From NCBI GenBank assembly GCA_021826835.1, contig JAKAYH010000067.1, positions 1 through 9,150 on the forward strand: 9,150 bases of DNA, read 5' to 3'. The translations under genes were made by a program, and so were the position numbers. This document shows, piece after piece, positions 6,350-9,150 of the stretch. The notes under the pieces are model-generated. The model was not told the DNA's origin and ran no database searches. It saw only the letters and a program-made list of their open reading frames with translations. Source of the stretch: Thermoplasmata archaeon. GTDB lineage: Archaea > Thermoplasmatota > Thermoplasmata > Thermoplasmatales > Thermoplasmataceae. The first letter of the stretch is position 1; each line of letters opens with the position of its first letter.

Positions 6350-6928
6350 TTATATGTCTTCCAGGGTTTTTTGCTCCATATCAATAAGGGAAGATTCTAC
6401 CAGCAGGTTGTTCTGAGAAAGCAATAATATCCTCATTATCCTCATTAGCTGTGTGTTGTTCGTGCTTTCAGGCTCAATTATCATTTCGTTCTCGGGTATT
6501 TCTATTCCAGCCTCCTGGAAAGATTTTATATAATTGAGCTTCTTAGTGGAGAATGATTTCCTGTAATTCTTTGGGAGATCTATATCGCAAAGCTCAAATT
6601 CTCTTATGAAAATTGGTCTCTGAAAGGTATAGTAAAGAAAGGAGAGGCATATATCCCCATGATTTTCATTATATGTATCCTTGATAGCCTTTCCTATTTT
6701 TCGATAAAGGGATACCGTACCTTTCTGGTTCAAAGAATAAACCTTCGCAGGTTTTATCTCCTTTACCTTGAGTATTTCAGAATCTACCATTGCACTCAAA
6801 TAACCTGCAAGTGTAAGCCTGTGAAGTTTTAAGCCCACCTGATCAAGCTCTTTTTTTATCCCGGAAATTGATTGCTCATCCTTCTTCAGAATCTGGATTA
6901 TCTGTCCCTGAATTGACTGGTTCATCAT
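6350..6928 (-). CDS. Winged helix-turn-helix protein co-translated with purB
   Basis: This 192-aa soluble protein has an N-terminal winged-helix DNA-binding domain. It comprises helix 1 at about 6-15, helix 2 ISGIKKELD (21-29), a recognition helix around 34-49 (LKLHRLTLAGYLSAMVDS), and a wing with a K/V-rich hairpin ending AKVYSL (61-66). The remaining 125 residues (two cysteines, C94 and C114) are not recognised and may form a sensing or dimerisation domain. Its ATG overlaps the purB stop as ATGA, so it is translated with purB. A strong Shine-Dalgarno, GGAGG, is the only well-placed one in the window. It lies 3 nt from the ATG at 6928 but 6 nt from the next codon, ATG at 6925, which may be the true start (191 aa). 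A role in regulating purine genes is an inference from the operon; an RNA- or protein-binding role cannot be excluded. Confidence 0.75.
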   Translation of the reverse strand: MMNQSIQGQIIQILKKDEQSISGIKKELDQVGLKLHRLTLAGYLSAMVDSEILKVKEIKPAKVYSLNQKGTVSLYRKIGKAIKDTYNENHGDICLSFLYYTFQRPIFIREFELCDIDLPKNYRKSFSTKKLNYIKSFQEAGIEIPENEMIIEPESTNNTQLMRIMRILLLSQNNLLVESSLIDMEQKTLEDI

Positions 6929-8271
6929 ATCCCTCCAGTCAGTTTTTCAGTAGCCTCAATTACAAGTTCACATAATTCACTGGAAGACCCGGTGAATTCA
7001 AGGGGGTTTGCCATTTTTTCAAGTTCACTTTTAGTAAATAATTCTCCGAATTCTGATTTCATAAGAATATCCTGCAACTTATCTCCTGACTCGTAGTAAT
7101 TCATTGAGACCTTCCTTACGAGCTCATGGGAATCTGTCCTTCCTATTCCCTTTAGGGTCAACTGTGTCGTCAGGTTCTCTGAGATGCATAGGGGTGATGC
7201 CAGCAGATTTTCCTTCATCCTGACCTCATTTACAAAAAGGTTCCTGATTATTTTGGAGAGCTTGTTCAGGACAAAATCTGTAAGAATGCAGGCATAGGGT
7301 ATGGTAAATCTCTCCAGGGCACTGTTCGTTAAGTCCCTCTCATGCCATGTGATAGCCCCTTCTATCTCTGGTACTGCAAATGACCTTATCATTCTTGATA
7401 GACTGCAAACATTCTCTGACTCAATGGGATTCCTCTTGCTTGGCATGGATGATGAGCCAACCTGGTTAGTTGATTCAAAATACTCCATCACTTCAAATAT
7501 CTCTGGCCTCTGAAGGTTTCTAATCTCAGTTCCAATTTTCTCACATGTCATTGCAATGTTTGCCAATATCTGTATGAATTCAACATATCTGTCTCTGTCA
7601 ACAAGCTGGCCTGTTGCAATCTCATAATTTAGACCGAGTGAATTCATTGCATCTTTATTGACCTTCATTGCGTTCCTTCCCATTGATGCTCCTGTTCCCA
7701 CAGGTCCCATTGCCTTTCCAGTCAGTATTCTTCCCCTGACTTCAATCAATCTTTCCGTGTGCCTGTTGAACTCTGATAAATAAGTTGCCATCTTCAATCC
7801 AAATGTAATGGGACTTGCATGCTGTCCATGGGTTCTTCCCAGCATCGCTGTATTTTTATACTTCCTGACTTTTTCCATAAGGGCAAACTGTATGTCCTTG
7901 AGATCTTCCATGAGATATGAATAATATTCTTTTAACTGTAATGCAGTGGCAGTGTCAATGGCATCGTTTGAGGTCATGCCAAAATGCAGGAATTTAAATG
8001 AATGATTTGACTGCTCTTCCACCGTTCGAATGAATGCCATGATATCATGCTTTGTTTCCTTTTCTATCTCCTTCATTCTTGTCTCATCTACCCCAACCTG
8101 AAGTACCTTCTTAAGCGATTCTATGTCAGTTCTTGGTATTACATCATTTTTCATCTGGGCCTCGGCAACAGCAATCTCAACTCTTAGCATGCAATTTAAT
8201 CTGTAGCTCTGCTCAAAAATTGACTTGACAATGGGCCTTCCATAACGTTCTTCAATGGGAGAGATGGTCAC
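6925..8271 (-). CDS. purB: Adenylosuccinate lyase
   Basis: This 448-aa cytoplasmic enzyme of the fumarase/aspartase superfamily cleaves fumarate from SAICAR in de novo purine synthesis and from adenylosuccinate in AMP synthesis. KHDIMAF (74-80), TSND (100-103), GRTHGQHA (145-152, with the catalytic-region histidines H148 and H151), and the superfamily signature GSSSMPSKRNP (272-282), whose mobile loop carries the catalytic serine, are all intact. Length is normal for the short archaeal/Bacillus-type PurB. The start is GTG at 8271: an in-frame TGA lies at 8287-8289, no ATG fits before the conserved SPIEERYG start, and a TATA-like element stands 22-31 bp upstream, so the message is probably leaderless. 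It is followed by the winged-helix gene in an ATGA overlap. No other purine gene is in the window. Confidence 0.96.
   Translation of the reverse strand: MTISPIEERYGRPIVKSIFEQSYRLNCMLRVEIAVAEAQMKNDVIPRTDIESLKKVLQVGVDETRMKEIEKETKHDIMAFIRTVEEQSNHSFKFLHFGMTSNDAIDTATALQLKEYYSYLMEDLKDIQFALMEKVRKYKNTAMLGRTHGQHASPITFGLKMATYLSEFNRHTERLIEVRGRILTGKAMGPVGTGASMGRNAMKVNKDAMNSLGLNYEIATGQLVDRDRYVEFIQILANIAMTCEKIGTEIRNLQRPEIFEVMEYFESTNQVGSSSMPSKRNPIESENVCSLSRMIRSFAVPEIEGAITWHERDLTNSALERFTIPYACILTDFVLNKLSKIIRNLFVNEVRMKENLLASPLCISENLTTQLTLKGIGRTDSHELVRKVSMNYYESGDKLQDILMKSEFGELFTKSELEKMANPLEFTGSSSELCELVIEATEKLTGGI
6932..6936 (-). promoter_or_regulatory. Shine-Dalgarno GGAGG for the winged-helix gene
   Basis: GGAGG lies within the last codons of purB. 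The spacer is 3 nt to the ATG at 6928 and 6 nt to the ATG at 6925, so it favours the second methionine. The other starts in this window lack such a site. Confidence 0.6.
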
Positions 8272-8292
8272 GGGTCTGTTATATTGTCAGTA

Positions 8293-8302
8293 GTTAAAAA
8301 TT
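8293..8302 (-). promoter_or_regulatory. TATA box of purB
   Basis: The minus strand reads ATTTTTAAC, centred about 26 bp upstream of the GTG start at 8271. This places the transcript start at or next to the start codon. Confidence 0.45.
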
Positions 8303-8320
8303 TTCTTATTTTCAATCCTC

Positions 8321-8335
8321 CTGTTTAAAAACCAG
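8321..8335 (-). terminator. T-run and imperfect palindrome after the surface-protein gene
   Basis: Six bases after the stop codon region the minus strand reads CTGGTTTTTAAACAG, an imperfect palindrome with a T5 run. It is a plausible terminator for the upstream surface-protein gene and separates it from the purB promoter. Confidence 0.35.
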
Positions 8336-8340
8336 CATTT

Positions 8341-9150
8341 TCAGAACTCCACTGCTATTATCCCATTGCTATACCTGTACAGATAATAAATTTGGATGAT
8401 ATAATAGCCATTTACAAGTTTAAGTGACTCATTTATGCTCTGGAATGTTTTCTGACTACCACCAGTGTAGTTATAATTGAATTCTGTCCTGTTCAATGGA
8501 ATTATTGTATTTGATAAATTACCAACCTGGGAAATTCTGACATAAGTTGGTTCTGAGAAAGTAAGATTTAATTTAATGTCAGTTTTGCGAGAAATGTGGA
8601 AGCTCGATGTGGCATAGAATCCATAGTTCTTAATGGTGCTACAGTTTAACTGAGCATATGGAAACGGTGTATTATACTTCCAGAAGTTTTGATTTTCGGG
8701 AATGACCGGTGCAAAATTACTGGAATTGAATTCAAATGTATTATTGTTCGAATCATGAGGGAAAAATAACGTCTCATTTGTATAGGTAATTCCTGTAGGA
8801 TTTGATTTATTCAACTGATTGTATGTTTGATCATTTCCAATAATCTCTTTTGCCACGAATGGTTCGAATGAATTGGAACTTCCATATACTGATGTTTCTG
8901 TCACTGGCGATCCTGCAATTATTGAATCTGTGCTCATATCGACCACAGAGACATATGAAAGATTCAGGTTGGGAGTTACGTATATCTGTATCTGCACTGA
9001 ACTGTTAAATTGAGATATTCCATAATTTTTTCCCTGTTCAAAGGAATAACTCATCTTCATCATCACGGGATAACTGTAATAGGTTGATCCACTGTTTAAT
9101 GGTATGATTACAGGACTATTTATGTTGCTCACTACAAATTCAAGATCTAT
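8341..9150 (-). CDS. Sequon-rich secreted or surface protein (5'-partial)
   Basis: The frame is open from the right edge of the window to a TGA at 8341-8343, giving 269 residues of C-terminal sequence. A GTG at 9132 is in frame but is preceded by coding-like sequence (IDLEFV), so the true start is most likely outside. I do not recognise the family. The visible part is rich in Asn, Ser, Thr and Tyr, is predicted to be mostly beta strand by its alternating pattern, and has 12 N-x-S/T sequons and one cysteine. There is no membrane segment or basic tail at the C-terminus; the last residues are a Tyr-rich hydrophobic strand ending SNGIIAVEF. Export is inferred from composition. Any signal peptide or N-terminal anchor would be beyond the window. 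An extracellular protease, adhesin or glycan-binding protein are all possible, with nothing here to choose among them. Confidence 0.7.
   Translation of the reverse strand: MDLEFVVSNINSPVIIPLNSGSTYYSYPVMMKMSYSFEQGKNYGISQFNSSVQIQIYVTPNLNLSYVSVVDMSTDSIIAGSPVTETSVYGSSNSFEPFVAKEIIGNDQTYNQLNKSNPTGITYTNETLFFPHDSNNNTFEFNSSNFAPVIPENQNFWKYNTPFPYAQLNCSTIKNYGFYATSSFHISRKTDIKLNLTFSEPTYVRISQVGNLSNTIIPLNRTEFNYNYTGGSQKTFQSINESLKLVNGYYIIQIYYLYRYSNGIIAVEF

Noticed and set aside
6152..6427. A 91-codon plus-strand open frame across the radical SAM promoter region.
   Set aside because: It overlaps the conserved N-terminus of the radical SAM gene and the end of the winged-helix gene on the other strand, and its peptide has no recognisable features.
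8268..8321. A minus-strand GGAGG (8317-8321) followed by a TTG-started 15-codon frame whose TGA overlaps the purB GTG as GTGA, like a coupled leader peptide.
   Set aside because: The spacer between GGAGG and TTG is 1 nt, too short for normal initiation, and the purB TATA element lies inside the frame, so most purB transcripts would not include it.

Overview
The window looks like a piece of a Thermoplasmatales-type archaeal chromosome (Ferroplasma, Cuniculiplasma, Thermoplasma or a relative). The grounds are low GC, TATA-like boxes about 25-30 bp upstream of start codons that have no Shine-Dalgarno (leaderless-style genes), an archaeal class II tRNA-Leu without an encoded CCA, an archaeal-type diphthamide enzyme (Dph6), an archaeal radical SAM protein resembling COG2108, and surface proteins very rich in N-glycosylation sequons. 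The genus is an inference; no database was searched.

Layout: (1) 2-262 (+), the C-terminal end of a membrane-anchored surface protein with a fibronectin-III-like end. (2) 321-404 (-), tRNA-Leu(CAG). (3) 405-602, a regulatory region between the tRNA promoter and the transporter promoter, holding a striking nested palindrome at 488-531. (4) 603-3674 (+), a 1023-aa RND/MMPL-type transporter with 12 membrane segments and a very large, sequon-rich first outer domain. (5) 3675-4037, a gene-free convergent gap with terminators and a possible decayed IS200/IS605 left end. (6) 4038-4511 (-), a BCP-type peroxiredoxin, divergent from (7) dph6 at 4555-5202 (+), with both promoters packed into 43 bp. (8) 5223-6281 (-), a radical SAM protein of unknown function, ending 20 bp from dph6. 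(9) 6350-8271 (-), a two-gene operon, purB followed by a winged-helix protein, overlapping at ATGA. (10) 8341-9150 (-), the C-terminal part of another sequon-rich secreted or surface protein that runs off the window.

Most genes are housekeeping functions: purine synthesis (purB), EF2 diphthamide modification (dph6), peroxide defence (peroxiredoxin) and leucine decoding. They are mixed with envelope proteins suited to an acidic, cell-wall-less life. There is no CRISPR array, prophage or complete mobile element. The points most worth following are the symmetric palindrome in front of the transporter, the uncharacterised radical SAM protein whose six cysteines fall into two candidate cluster sets, the winged-helix protein translationally coupled to purB, and the oversized outer domain of the transporter.
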